This document shows positions 7,939 to 15,151 of a stretch of 64,000 bases of DNA, in pieces; the stretch's first letter is position 1; each line of letters starts with the position of its first letter. This DNA comes from Opitutia bacterium (GTDB lineage: Bacteria > Verrucomicrobiota > Verrucomicrobiia > Opitutales > Opitutaceae), in contig JACPPI010000001.1 of NCBI GenBank assembly GCA_016190985.1, forward strand, positions 186,001 to 250,000, written 5' to 3'. The translations under genes were made by a program, and so were the position numbers. The notes beneath the pieces are model-generated. The model worked only from the letters and a program-made list of their open reading frames with translations, was not told the origin of the DNA and did no database searches.

Positions 7939-9291
7939 ATGTTTGAAAGCCTGACCGAAAAACTGACCGGCGCCCTGCGCAATCTGCGCGGGGTCGGCCA
8001 ACTGTCCGAGGCCAACATGGCGGACGCCCTCAAGGAAGTGCGCGCCGCCCTGCTGGCCGCCGACGTGCATTTCCGGGTCGCCCGCGAGTTCACCGACCGC
8101 GTGCAGGCGGCCTGCGTCGGCCAGAACGTCCTCAAGTCGGTCACGCCCGGGCAGCAGGCCATCAAGATCATCCACGACGAGCTGGTGAAGCTCCTCGGCG
8201 AGGGCACGACCGATCTCGCCCGGAAGCGTCCGCTCAAAATCCTCCTGGTCGGCCTCCACGGCTCGGGCAAGACGACCTCGACCGCCAAGCTCGGCAAGCT
8301 GCTCAAGAAAAAGGGCGCCCGGCCGTTCGTGGTCGCCTGCGACGTTTACCGGCCGGCCGCCATCGACCAGCTGGAGATCCTGGCCAAACAGGACGAGCTC
8401 GGCTTCCACGCCGACCGCGCCTCGAAGGATGTGCCCGCTATCGCGCTGGCGGGCCTCGGGGCCGCCACGGCCGCGAACGCCGACGTCATCCTTTTCGACA
8501 CCGCCGGCCGCCTCCAGATCGACACGGAGCTGATCGCCGAGGTCAAAAAGCTTCACGCCGTGGTGCAGCCCGACGAGGTGCTGCTCGTCGCCGACGGCGC
8601 GCTCGGCCAAGAGGCGGTAAACGTGGCCAAGGCGTTTCACGAAGCGCTTTCCCTGACCGGCTTGATCCTGACCAAACTCGACGGCGACGCCCGCGGCGGC
8701 GCGGCCCTGTCCATCAAGTCTGTCACCGGCGTTCCGATCAAGTTCATCGGCACCGGCGAAAAGACGGAGAATTTCGAGGTCTTTCATCCCGACCGCCTCG
8801 CCTCTCGCATCCTCGGCATGGGCGATGTCGTTTCGCTGGTCGAGAAGGCGCAGGAGAACATCAGCCAGGCCGACGCCGAGCGCATGGCGGAGAAGATGCG
8901 CAAGGCGGACTTCAACCTGGAGGACTTTCTCGCGCAGATGCAGCAGGTGAAGAGGATGGGCTCGATGCAGTCGCTCATGGGCATGATGCCCGGCATGAGC
9001 GGCGTGCAGATGCCGGACAACGCCGAGCAGCAGATGAGGCGCACCGAAGCCATCATCCAGTCGATGACGATTCAGGAACGCCGCAAGCCCGGCGTGCTGA
9101 ACGGCAACCGCCGCATCCGCATCGCCAAGGGCGCGGGCGTGAAGGTCGTCGAGGTCAACCAGCTCCTCAAGCAGTTCGAACAGATGCAAAAGATGATGAA
9201 GCTGATGAAGGGCGGCAACCAGCAGAAGCTCATGCGCCAGATGCAGCAGATGAAGGGCCGCGGCGGGCTGGGCGGCCTGCCGGGGTTCTGA
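7939..9291 (+). CDS. ffh: Signal recognition particle GTPase Ffh
   Basis: A 450-residue SRP54 homologue: N domain (1-90), G domain with [26 protein letters not shown] and [10 protein letters not shown], then a methionine-rich M domain ([20 protein letters not shown] ... [11 protein letters not shown]) that binds 4.5S RNA and signal sequences. It targets nascent membrane proteins to FtsY and SecYEG. Length and motif order are canonical; the C-terminal tail is a Q/M/G-rich stretch. The next gene, trpF, converges with a 4-bp gap. No 4.5S RNA gene was recognised in the window. Confidence 0.97.
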   Translation: MFESLTEKLTGALRNLRGVGQLSEANMADALKEVRAALLAADVHFRVAREFTDRVQAACVGQNVLKSVTPGQQAIKIIHDELVKLLGEGTTDLARKRPLKILLVGLHGSGKTTSTAKLGKLLKKKGARPFVVACDVYRPAAIDQLEILAKQDELGFHADRASKDVPAIALAGLGAATAANADVILFDTAGRLQIDTELIAEVKKLHAVVQPDEVLLVADGALGQEAVNVAKAFHEALSLTGLILTKLDGDARGGAALSIKSVTGVPIKFIGTGEKTENFEVFHPDRLASRILGMGDVVSLVEKAQENISQADAERMAEKMRKADFNLEDFLAQMQQVKRMGSMQSLMGMMPGMSGVQMPDNAEQQMRRTEAIIQSMTIQERRKPGVLNGNRRIRIAKGAGVKVVEVNQLLKQFEQMQKMMKLMKGGNQQKLMRQMQQMKGRGGLGGLPGF

Positions 9292-9295
9292 GCCC

Positions 9296-9964
9296 TCAGT
9301 ATCTCGGATTCTCGTGCTTGGCTGCGTTGTGGAGGGCGAGCACGAGGGCCTGGAGTTTCGCCGGGCTCTTGATGCCGGGTGCCTGCTCCACCCCACTGTT
9401 CACGTCGATGAACTTCGCGCCGGTCGCGGTCACGGCGGCGGCGATGTTCTCGGGATTGAGGCCGCCGGAAAGAATCCAGGTCTTGCCCGGGTGCGCCTCG
9501 CGGTGGCGCGTGAACTTCGGCCAGTCGCCGGTCTCGCCCGTGCCGCCGAACTTGTCGGGATGGAAAGTGTCGAGCAGGAAAGTGTCGGCCAGCGGCAGCC
9601 ACTCGGGCTTCACGTCCTGCCCCGGCGGGAGTCTCGGAGCCAACCAAAGCCGATTGATGCCTACGGTCTCAGCCCAAGCGCCGATCACGTGCGCCGGGGT
9701 CGTGTGCGGGAAATGAACCTGGAGGGCGTCGAATCCGAGCGCGGCCAGCCCGGCCAACTCGGCGGGCGACGGTTCGACACACACGGCGACCTTCTTCGTC
9801 GCCGGCAACTTCGGCAGAAGCGCAGTGTATTGCTCGCGCGACAGATTGCGGGGCGACGGTGGATAGAAGATGAATCCGAGCCAGTCCGCGCCGAGCCCCA
9901 CCGCCGCGGCAGCGTCATCCGCGCGCGTGATCCCGCAAGTCTTCAGTGAAATCCGTCCGTTCAT
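9296..9964 (-). CDS. trpF: Phosphoribosylanthranilate isomerase
   Basis: A 222-residue (beta/alpha)8 enzyme that isomerises N-(5-phosphoribosyl)anthranilate in tryptophan synthesis. Visible are KTCGITRADDAAAAVGLGAD with the catalytic Cys, the aspartate in LLDTFHPDKFGGTGETGDW, and LSGGLNPENIAAAV for phosphate binding. It is the only trp gene in the window, so the pathway is split here. It converges with ffh. The 63 bp upstream are filled by an ATCCGTG-type repeat. Confidence 0.95.
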   Translation of the reverse strand: MNGRISLKTCGITRADDAAAAVGLGADWLGFIFYPPSPRNLSREQYTALLPKLPATKKVAVCVEPSPAELAGLAALGFDALQVHFPHTTPAHVIGAWAETVGINRLWLAPRLPPGQDVKPEWLPLADTFLLDTFHPDKFGGTGETGDWPKFTRHREAHPGKTWILSGGLNPENIAAAVTATGAKFIDVNSGVEQAPGIKSPAKLQALVLALHNAAKHENPRY

Positions 9965-9971
9965 TTTCTCT

Positions 9972-10034
9972 AACCGCAGATTGCACTGATGGCCACCTGC
10001 AATCCGTGCCGATCCGTGTCATCCGTGGTCAAAA
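9972..10034. repeat. ATCCGTG-type interspersed repeat between trpF and DegT gene
   Basis: Begins AACCGCAGATTGCACTGATG and ends ATCCGTGTCATCCGTGGTCA. The ends are related as inverted copies (AACC.CAGAT / ATCCGTGGT). A similar element is upstream of the DUF5069-like gene (54264-54456) and a relative lies at 11140-11205. Each sits against a gene end. No hairpin-plus-T terminator is seen. Confidence 0.7.
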
Positions 10035-11123
10035 TGAATTCACCGCCTTGATCACGTGATCGACCTGCGCGTCGGTCAGTTCGGGGAAGATGGGCAGGCT
10101 CACGCAGGTCGCGCTGGTGTTCTCGGCGATCGGGATGCTGCCGGCGGCGTAGCCGAGCGCCGCGTAGCAGGGCTGACGATGCATCGGGCCGGGGTAGATG
10201 ATCTCGGTGCCGACGCCGTTCCTCTCCAAGTGCGCGCGGAGGTCGTCGCGGCGCGGATGCAGCAGCGTGAACTGGTGCCACACGGACTCGCCGTAGGCCG
10301 GCACGACCGGCAGCTGGACGTCGCTGCGTTTGATGCCGGCGCGATACATCGCCGCAATGGCGCGACGGCGGGCCGTCCACCCGGCGAGCTTCTTCAGCTT
10401 TATGTTCAGCACCGCTCCCTGGAAGCCATCCATGCGAAAGTTGAAGCCGACCTCGGCGTGGGTGTAGCGTTTCGGTGAGCCGTGGACGCGCAGGAGCTGC
10501 GCCTTGTCCATCACGGCGGCGTGTTTCGAGACAAACGCCCCGCCCTCGCCGCAGGCGCCGAGGTTTTTGGTCGGATAAAAGCTGAAGGTGCCGCAGTCGC
10601 CGATGCCGCCGACCGGCGCACCCTTGTAGGTGGCGCCGACGGCCTGCGCGCAGTCCTCGACGACGAAGAGCTTGTGCGCCTCGGCGATGGCCATGATTTC
10701 ATCCATCCGGGCCGGCTGGCCGAAGATGTGCACAACCACGATGCCCTTGGTCTTCGGCGTGATCGCCTTGGCGATGGCCTCCGGGCTGATGCACCAGGTA
10801 TCCGCGTCGATGTCCACAAAGACCGGCTTGGCGCCGACGTAGCTGATGCCCCAGCAACTGGAGGCGAAGGTGAACGGCGTGGTGATGATCTCGTCGCCCG
10901 GACCGAAGCCGCCGCAGATGGACGCGACATGCAGCGGCGACGTGCCGCTGTTCATGCCCAGCGCGCGCGAGTAGCCGAGCGTGGCGCTGAAGGCCTTCTC
11001 GAAGTCCTCGACGTCCTTGCCGAGGCAGAAACGGGTGTTGTCGTAGGTGGCGGCGAGCGCGGCGAGCACTTCGGTGCGGATGGCCTGGTGCTGCGGCTTG
11101 AGATCGAGGAAGGGGATTTTCAT
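10029..11123 (-). CDS. DegT/DnrJ/EryC1/StrS PLP-dependent sugar aminotransferase
   Basis: A 364-residue sugar aminotransferase that usually converts keto-sugar nucleotides to amino sugars for polysaccharides. It begins IPFLDLKPQHQAIRTEVLAAL, a family-typical start. Later motifs are GMNSGTSPLHVA, VVEDCAQAVGATYKG, the PLP lysine in FSFYPTKNLGACGEGG, and HQFTLLHPRRDDL near the C-terminus. It lies 67 bp from hemD on the same strand, with a repeat between them, so operon membership is uncertain. No other nucleotide-sugar gene is adjacent, so its product sugar cannot be inferred. Confidence 0.88.
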   Translation of the reverse strand: MKIPFLDLKPQHQAIRTEVLAALAATYDNTRFCLGKDVEDFEKAFSATLGYSRALGMNSGTSPLHVASICGGFGPGDEIITTPFTFASSCWGISYVGAKPVFVDIDADTWCISPEAIAKAITPKTKGIVVVHIFGQPARMDEIMAIAEAHKLFVVEDCAQAVGATYKGAPVGGIGDCGTFSFYPTKNLGACGEGGAFVSKHAAVMDKAQLLRVHGSPKRYTHAEVGFNFRMDGFQGAVLNIKLKKLAGWTARRRAIAAMYRAGIKRSDVQLPVVPAYGESVWHQFTLLHPRRDDLRAHLERNGVGTEIIYPGPMHRQPCYAALGYAAGSIPIAENTSATCVSLPIFPELTDAQVDHVIKAVNSF

Positions 11124-11139
11124 GGAGAAGATTCTCCGC

Positions 11140-11205
11140 GAATTACGCGGATGAACGCGGATAGGGCAAAACTTATCCGTGGTATCCGCGTTATCCGCGG
11201 GAAAG
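11140..11205. repeat. Imperfect inverted repeat of the CGCGGAT/ATCCGCG type
   Basis: Contains AATTACGCGGATGAACGCGG and, inverted, TATCCGTGGTATCCGCGTTA, overlapping the 3' end of hemD (stop at 11191). It is related in style to the ATCCGTG elements at 9972 and 54264. The 3' codons of hemD are therefore inside the repeat. Confidence 0.6.
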
Positions 11206-11979
11206 TTTGGTCTTCAGGGCTTCGAGCAATGCCTCCAAGGACGCTTCGTCGGCCTCGAAGTCCACCGGCAGGCCGAGCTGCTTCATGGTGGCCGTCGTGC
11301 TCGGGCCGATGCTGCCCGCGAGCGGGCGCTTCGCCTTGGCGGCGAGCCTGAGGGCGGCGGCCTGGTCGAAGAAGGACTGCGCGGCGGACGGACTCGCGAA
11401 CAGGATCGCGTCGGCGCCCTTGGCGCGGAAATCGCCGGCGACCGGATCGGCGGCGAGGTCGGTCTCCTCGGTCCTGTAGACCGGCAGGATGTCCACGATG
11501 GCGCGGGCCTCCTCCAGTTTCTGCGCGAGGGTCTCGCGGTTTTTGTTGCCGGTGATGACAAGGACCTTGGCGCTGTCCATGCCCTCGCGCTCGATCAGGG
11601 CCATGGCCAGTTCCTCGGCGCTGGCCTTTTTGGGCTGAACCTCGACGCGCAGGTGCTGTTCGCGGACGGCGGCGGCCGTGGCTTCGCCGACCACGGCGAT
11701 GCGCATCAGCCCGAAGGCCCGGATATCGTCGTAGACGCGGTGGAACTCCTCGAAGAAATATCTCACGCCGTTGACGCTGGTGAAGATGATCCACTCGTAG
11801 CCGCCGAGTTCCTGAAAGACCTCGTTGAGCGTGTGCAGGTTGATGTCCTTGGTGACCCGGATGAGCGGCAACTCGACCACTTCCGCTCCGAGCGCGGTCA
11901 GGCGCGCCCGCCAGTCGGATGACGAGGCGGCCGGACGGGTCAGGGCAATACGGCGGCCGGTGAGCGGTGCGTTAGGCAT
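11191..11979 (-). CDS. hemD: Uroporphyrinogen-III synthase
   Basis: A 262-residue HemD-like protein (two alpha/beta subdomains) that cyclises hydroxymethylbilane to uroporphyrinogen III. It starts PLTGRRIALTRPAASSSDWRARLTALGAEVVELPLI and carries IIFTSVNGVRYFF, VVGEATAAAV and, in the second half, ADAILFASPSAAQSFF and IGPSTTATMKQLG. These are the loosely conserved positions of this very divergent family. It overlaps hemC by 8 bp, which puts the two consecutive haem steps in one operon. Confidence 0.85.
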   Translation of the reverse strand: MPNAPLTGRRIALTRPAASSSDWRARLTALGAEVVELPLIRVTKDINLHTLNEVFQELGGYEWIIFTSVNGVRYFFEEFHRVYDDIRAFGLMRIAVVGEATAAAVREQHLRVEVQPKKASAEELAMALIEREGMDSAKVLVITGNKNRETLAQKLEEARAIVDILPVYRTEETDLAADPVAGDFRAKGADAILFASPSAAQSFFDQAAALRLAAKAKRPLAGSIGPSTTATMKQLGLPVDFEADEASLEALLEALKTKLSRG

Positions 11980-12826
11980 GAAACTTCAGTTCCTTGAGAA
12001 TTCGGGCCGCACCGGCGGCGGGGCGGGCAAAGTCCTCCGCTGTCAGCGGCAGCGTGCGGATGCCCGTCTGCTCGTGGAAAAAGTGCAGCCGGTCGCCGGC
12101 GACGTGGGCGGCGAAGGCCGTCTGGCAGCCGCCACCGAGGGCAGCCTGCAGGGCGCGCTCCATCGTGACGCTGCGCGCGGTCGCGGCGTCAAGCACGGCG
12201 GCGAATTTCGGCGCGTCTTCCGTCCGGCACTGGAGGGCGATCGCGCCCTGCCCCACGGCCGGCACGCTTTCCGCCAGGGACAGCGGGCGAAACACCACCC
12301 CGGGCCAACTGCGAAGCCCGAGGCGGTTCATGCCCGCGGCGGCGAGGATGGTCGCGGCGGCGGCGCCGGCGGCGATTTTCTTCAGGCGCGTGTCCACGTT
12401 GCCGCGGATCTCGGTGAACGTGGCGGCGGGAAAAAGCATTCTCACCTGCATCTGCCGGCGCGGGCTGCTCGTGGCGATGGTGGCGGGCGCCGTCACGCCC
12501 TCGCGGAGCACCAGCACGTCGCGGACGTCCTCGCGCGGCAGGTAGCCGGCGACAGCGAGGCCGGCCACCATTTCACCGGGCAGATCCTTGCAGCTGTGCA
12601 CGGCCACGTGCGCCTCGCCGCGCAGCAGCGCCTGCTCCAGCTCGGCGGTGAAGAGCCCCTTGCCGCCCTGCTTGTTGAGCGACCAGTCCACCTGCTTGTC
12701 CCCGGTGGTGACGATCTTTAGGAGTTCGCACTGCGCGCCGGGAATCTGTTCCCGCAGCCGAGCGGCCACCATCTCCGTCTGGACGAGGGCGAGCGGGCTT
12801 TTTCGGGTCGCGAGGATGATTTTCAT
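11972..12826 (-). CDS. hemC: Porphobilinogen deaminase (hydroxymethylbilane synthase)
   Basis: Encodes 284 residues. The start MKIILATRKSPLALVQTEMVAARL is the textbook N-terminus. Other motifs are HSCKDLP (catalytic aspartate), SSPRRQMQVR (substrate arginines), and GGGCQTAFAAH, where the cysteine carries the dipyrromethane cofactor. The protein is slightly short at its C-terminal domain compared with the usual ~310 residues. It polymerises four porphobilinogens and hands hydroxymethylbilane to HemD, encoded immediately downstream with an 8-bp overlap. The start lies 13 bp from tRNA-Val on the same strand. Confidence 0.95.
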   Translation of the reverse strand: MKIILATRKSPLALVQTEMVAARLREQIPGAQCELLKIVTTGDKQVDWSLNKQGGKGLFTAELEQALLRGEAHVAVHSCKDLPGEMVAGLAVAGYLPREDVRDVLVLREGVTAPATIATSSPRRQMQVRMLFPAATFTEIRGNVDTRLKKIAAGAAAATILAAAGMNRLGLRSWPGVVFRPLSLAESVPAVGQGAIALQCRTEDAPKFAAVLDAATARSVTMERALQAALGGGCQTAFAAHVAGDRLHFFHEQTGIRTLPLTAEDFARPAAGAARILKELKFHA

Positions 12827-12839
12827 GGGGGTGAAAGAA

Positions 12840-12913
12840 TGGGCGGTGAGGGACTCGAACCCCCGACACCCTCGGTGTAAGCGAGGTGCTCTAACCAACT
12901 GAGCTAACCGCCC
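12840..12913 (-). tRNA. tRNA-Val (anticodon UAC)
   Basis: The minus strand folds as a cloverleaf: acceptor GGGCGGT/ACCGCCC, D arm TAGCTCAGTTGGTTAGAGC, anticodon loop CTTACAC (anticodon TAC), and T arm GGGGGTTCGAGTCCCTC. The discriminator is A. CCA is not encoded, unlike the other two tRNAs in the window. Confidence 0.95.
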
Positions 12914-12962
12914 GGAAGGCGGTCAACAAACGGCAACGCCTTGTGCCCGGCAAGGGAGAATT

Positions 12963-13018
12963 GGCAGGGCGAGTCGTCTCCGACGAACCGCGGCTCATCC
13001 GGAGGATTCGCCCTACCG
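12963..13018. repeat. REP-like element, GGYAGGGCGA family
   Basis: Outer arms GGCAGGGCGAGTC and GATTCGCCCTACC pair almost perfectly, enclosing a small GTCG/CGAC hairpin and an irregular second half. It lies between tRNA-Val and the asd stop, 4 bp from the latter. It has the same GTAGGG-bounded style as the elements at 20598 and 36669. Confidence 0.7.
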
Positions 13019-13021
13019 CGA

Positions 13022-14050
13022 TCACGCCTTCACCGGCAGGCCCAGCTCGATCATCTTTTCGACGGTCTGGATGGCATTGAGCGCGGCGCCCTTCCACAGG
13101 TTGTCGCCGCTGACCCACAGCGCCAGGCCATGGTCGAACGCCGTGTCCAGCCGGAGGCGCCCGACGCCGCACTTCGCCTGCCGGCTGTGGGCGAGCGGCG
13201 TGGGATAGGCGTTCTTCGCCGGCTCGTCGACCAGCTCGGCGCCGGGAAAGGCCGCGATGGCCGCCCGCGCCGCCTCGACCGAAACCGGGCGCGCGAACTC
13301 GGCGTTGATCGCGACGGAATGCGCGCGCACCACCGGCACGCGCACGCACGTGGCCGAGACTTTCAGGCCGGGCAGGCCGAGGATCTTGCGGCTTTCGGCG
13401 CGCATCTTGGACTCCTCGCCCGTGTAGCCGTCGCTCCCGAAAGAATCGATGTGCGGGATGACGTTCTGGAAAATCTGATGCGGGTAGACCTCGCGCGGGA
13501 GCGGCCGCCCGGCGGCATAGGCCTGCACCTGCTGCTCCAATTCAACAATGGCCCCGGCGCCGGTGCCCGACACGGACTGGTAGGTGGCGAACACGACGCG
13601 CCTAAGGCCAAAGGCGCGGTGCAGCGGATACAGCGCCATCAGCGCCACGGCCGTCGAGCAGTTCGGGCTGGCGATGATGCCCCGGTGGGAACGCAGCGCC
13701 TCGGCGTTGATCTCCGGCACGACGAGCGGGACGTCGGGGTCCATGCGGAAGGCGGAGCTTTTGTCGACGACGAGGCAGCCGCGCTTCACGGCCTCGGGCG
13801 CGAGGGCCTTGGTGACCGGACCGCCCGCCGCAAAGAACGCCACATCCAGCCCGGCAAAGGCGTCCGGCGTGGCCTCCCGCACGGCGATTTTCTTCCCGGC
13901 AAAATCAACGGACTTGCCCACGGAGCGCGCCGAGGCCAGCGGCCGCAGCTCGGCGAGCGGAAAAGCGCGCGCCGCCAGCAGGGCAATCAGCTCTTGACCG
14001 ACTGCTCCGGTGGCCCCGACGATGCCGACTCTTAATGCTCTCTGGCTCAC
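13022..14050 (-). CDS. asd: Aspartate-semialdehyde dehydrogenase
   Basis: A 342-residue USG-1/Asd enzyme that reduces aspartyl phosphate to the semialdehyde for lysine, threonine, methionine and diaminopimelate. Motifs are VGIVGATGAVGQELI (NADP binding), ASPNCSTAVALMAL with the catalytic cysteine, QSVSGTGAGAI, and VRVPVVRAHSVAINAEF with the active-site histidine. I used the GTG at 14050 as start, because the Rossmann fold begins nine residues later and no ATG is nearby. This places it one base from a divergent start at 14052, so one of the two starts may be elsewhere. Confidence 0.92.
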   Translation of the reverse strand: MSQRALRVGIVGATGAVGQELIALLAARAFPLAELRPLASARSVGKSVDFAGKKIAVREATPDAFAGLDVAFFAAGGPVTKALAPEAVKRGCLVVDKSSAFRMDPDVPLVVPEINAEALRSHRGIIASPNCSTAVALMALYPLHRAFGLRRVVFATYQSVSGTGAGAIVELEQQVQAYAAGRPLPREVYPHQIFQNVIPHIDSFGSDGYTGEESKMRAESRKILGLPGLKVSATCVRVPVVRAHSVAINAEFARPVSVEAARAAIAAFPGAELVDEPAKNAYPTPLAHSRQAKCGVGRLRLDTAFDHGLALWVSGDNLWKGAALNAIQTVEKMIELGLPVKA

Positions 14051-14051
14051 G

Positions 14052-14591
14052 ATGAATGAAAGCTTGAAACGGATGAAAGAAAGGTGCGCCGCCCTGGGAA
14101 TCAAGCCCACAGAGCGTGTCATAACCGTTTCCATCGCGCGGCAACTGCTGGGCTATCACGTCGGCGGGGAGCGGCGGAAGAGCCATGTCATATCCACCTC
14201 CCTGCGGCCGCCCTCGAACGAGAAAAACTCCCTCGGCACGCCGCGCGGCCTGCACGCGATCGCGGAAAAACACGGCGCGGGCGCGCCGCCGGGCATCGTC
14301 TTCAGGGGCCGCGTCAGCACCGGAACGCATTTCCAGGAGCTGGGCGACGAGGAGAACGCCCGGAACCTGGTCACCACGCGCATCCTCTGGCTGCGCGGCC
14401 TCGAGCCCGGCGTGAATGCCGGCGGCAACGTGGACACCTACGGGCGCTATGTCTACATCCACGGCACCAACCACGAGGAGCGGCTGGGCCGGCCCGACAG
14501 CCAGGGCTGCATCCTGATGGACAACGTCGGGATCATCGGCCTGTTCGACGAGGTCCGCGCCGGCGACCTGGTCTGGATCGAGGATCAGTAG
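14052..14591 (+). CDS. YkuD-type L,D-transpeptidase catalytic protein
   Basis: Encodes 179 residues with an L,D-transpeptidase domain: VSIARQLLGYHV near the N-terminus, HGTNHEERLGRPDSQGCILM near residue 150. The SQGC cysteine is the nucleophile and the upstream HGTN histidine its partner. Such enzymes make 3-3 crosslinks in peptidoglycan or attach lipoproteins to it. I see no signal peptide, which is unusual for a periplasmic enzyme; an ATG at 14073 is an alternative start. The 3' end overlaps the convergent glycine-zipper lipoprotein gene by 7 bp, and the start is divergent from asd. Confidence 0.8.
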   Translation: MNESLKRMKERCAALGIKPTERVITVSIARQLLGYHVGGERRKSHVISTSLRPPSNEKNSLGTPRGLHAIAEKHGAGAPPGIVFRGRVSTGTHFQELGDEENARNLVTTRILWLRGLEPGVNAGGNVDTYGRYVYIHGTNHEERLGRPDSQGCILMDNVGIIGLFDEVRAGDLVWIEDQ

Positions 14592-15067
14592 TCCATCGCC
14601 AGCGTCACGCGCGCGGCGCCCGGGCTGTGGATGACATTCACCTTGTCGCCCACCATGTAATTGGGCGGCGCCTCCTGCACGATGACCACGGTGTCCCCAT
14701 TCCTCAACTGGACGGTGATTTCCTGCGCCTTCTTCCGTGTGGCCAGCTCCTCGATGGCGTCACCCGCGATGGCCCCGACAATGGCGGCCCCGGCCACACC
14801 GAGCGCGGAACCGGTGCTGCGGATGCCCCCGACCGGACTGGCCGCGGCGGAGCCGACAATTGCGCCGGCGCCCTGGCCCAGGCGAGTCCGCCGGCCCTCG
14901 ATGGTCATCTCGGTTACCTTGATGACCGTGCCGACGTCGGTCGTCTGCATCTGGTTCGCCTGGGAGGAAGGCACCACGGTCGTCTTTGACGGGATCGTGC
15001 AACCAGCGCCCAGGAGAAACACTCCGCCCCAAAACCCAACCGGCAGCAGTCTCAATATTGTGGGCAT
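14585..15067 (-). CDS. Glycine-zipper outer-membrane lipoprotein (SlyB-like)
   Basis: A 160-residue lipoprotein: signal peptide with lipobox LLGAGC near residue 22, then a glycine-zipper stretch (GQGAGAIVGSAAASPVGGI ... GVAGAAIVGAIAGDAIEE) that would sit in the membrane, and a C-terminal beta segment (EITVQLRNGDTVVIVQE). This is the layout of SlyB/PcP/RcsF-linked 17-kDa surface antigens of the outer membrane. It ends inside the convergent L,D-transpeptidase gene by 7 bp. Exact function in the envelope is unknown. Confidence 0.75.
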   Translation of the reverse strand: MPTILRLLPVGFWGGVFLLGAGCTIPSKTTVVPSSQANQMQTTDVGTVIKVTEMTIEGRRTRLGQGAGAIVGSAAASPVGGIRSTGSALGVAGAAIVGAIAGDAIEELATRKKAQEITVQLRNGDTVVIVQEAPPNYMVGDKVNVIHSPGAARVTLAMDY

Positions 15068-15151
15068 GACAGGTAAGACGGGTTAACTGGGCGACAGTTT
15101 CGCCCAAAGCGGGGCAAAATCAAGCCAGCAGTCCCGCCGGGCGGCGACGGC

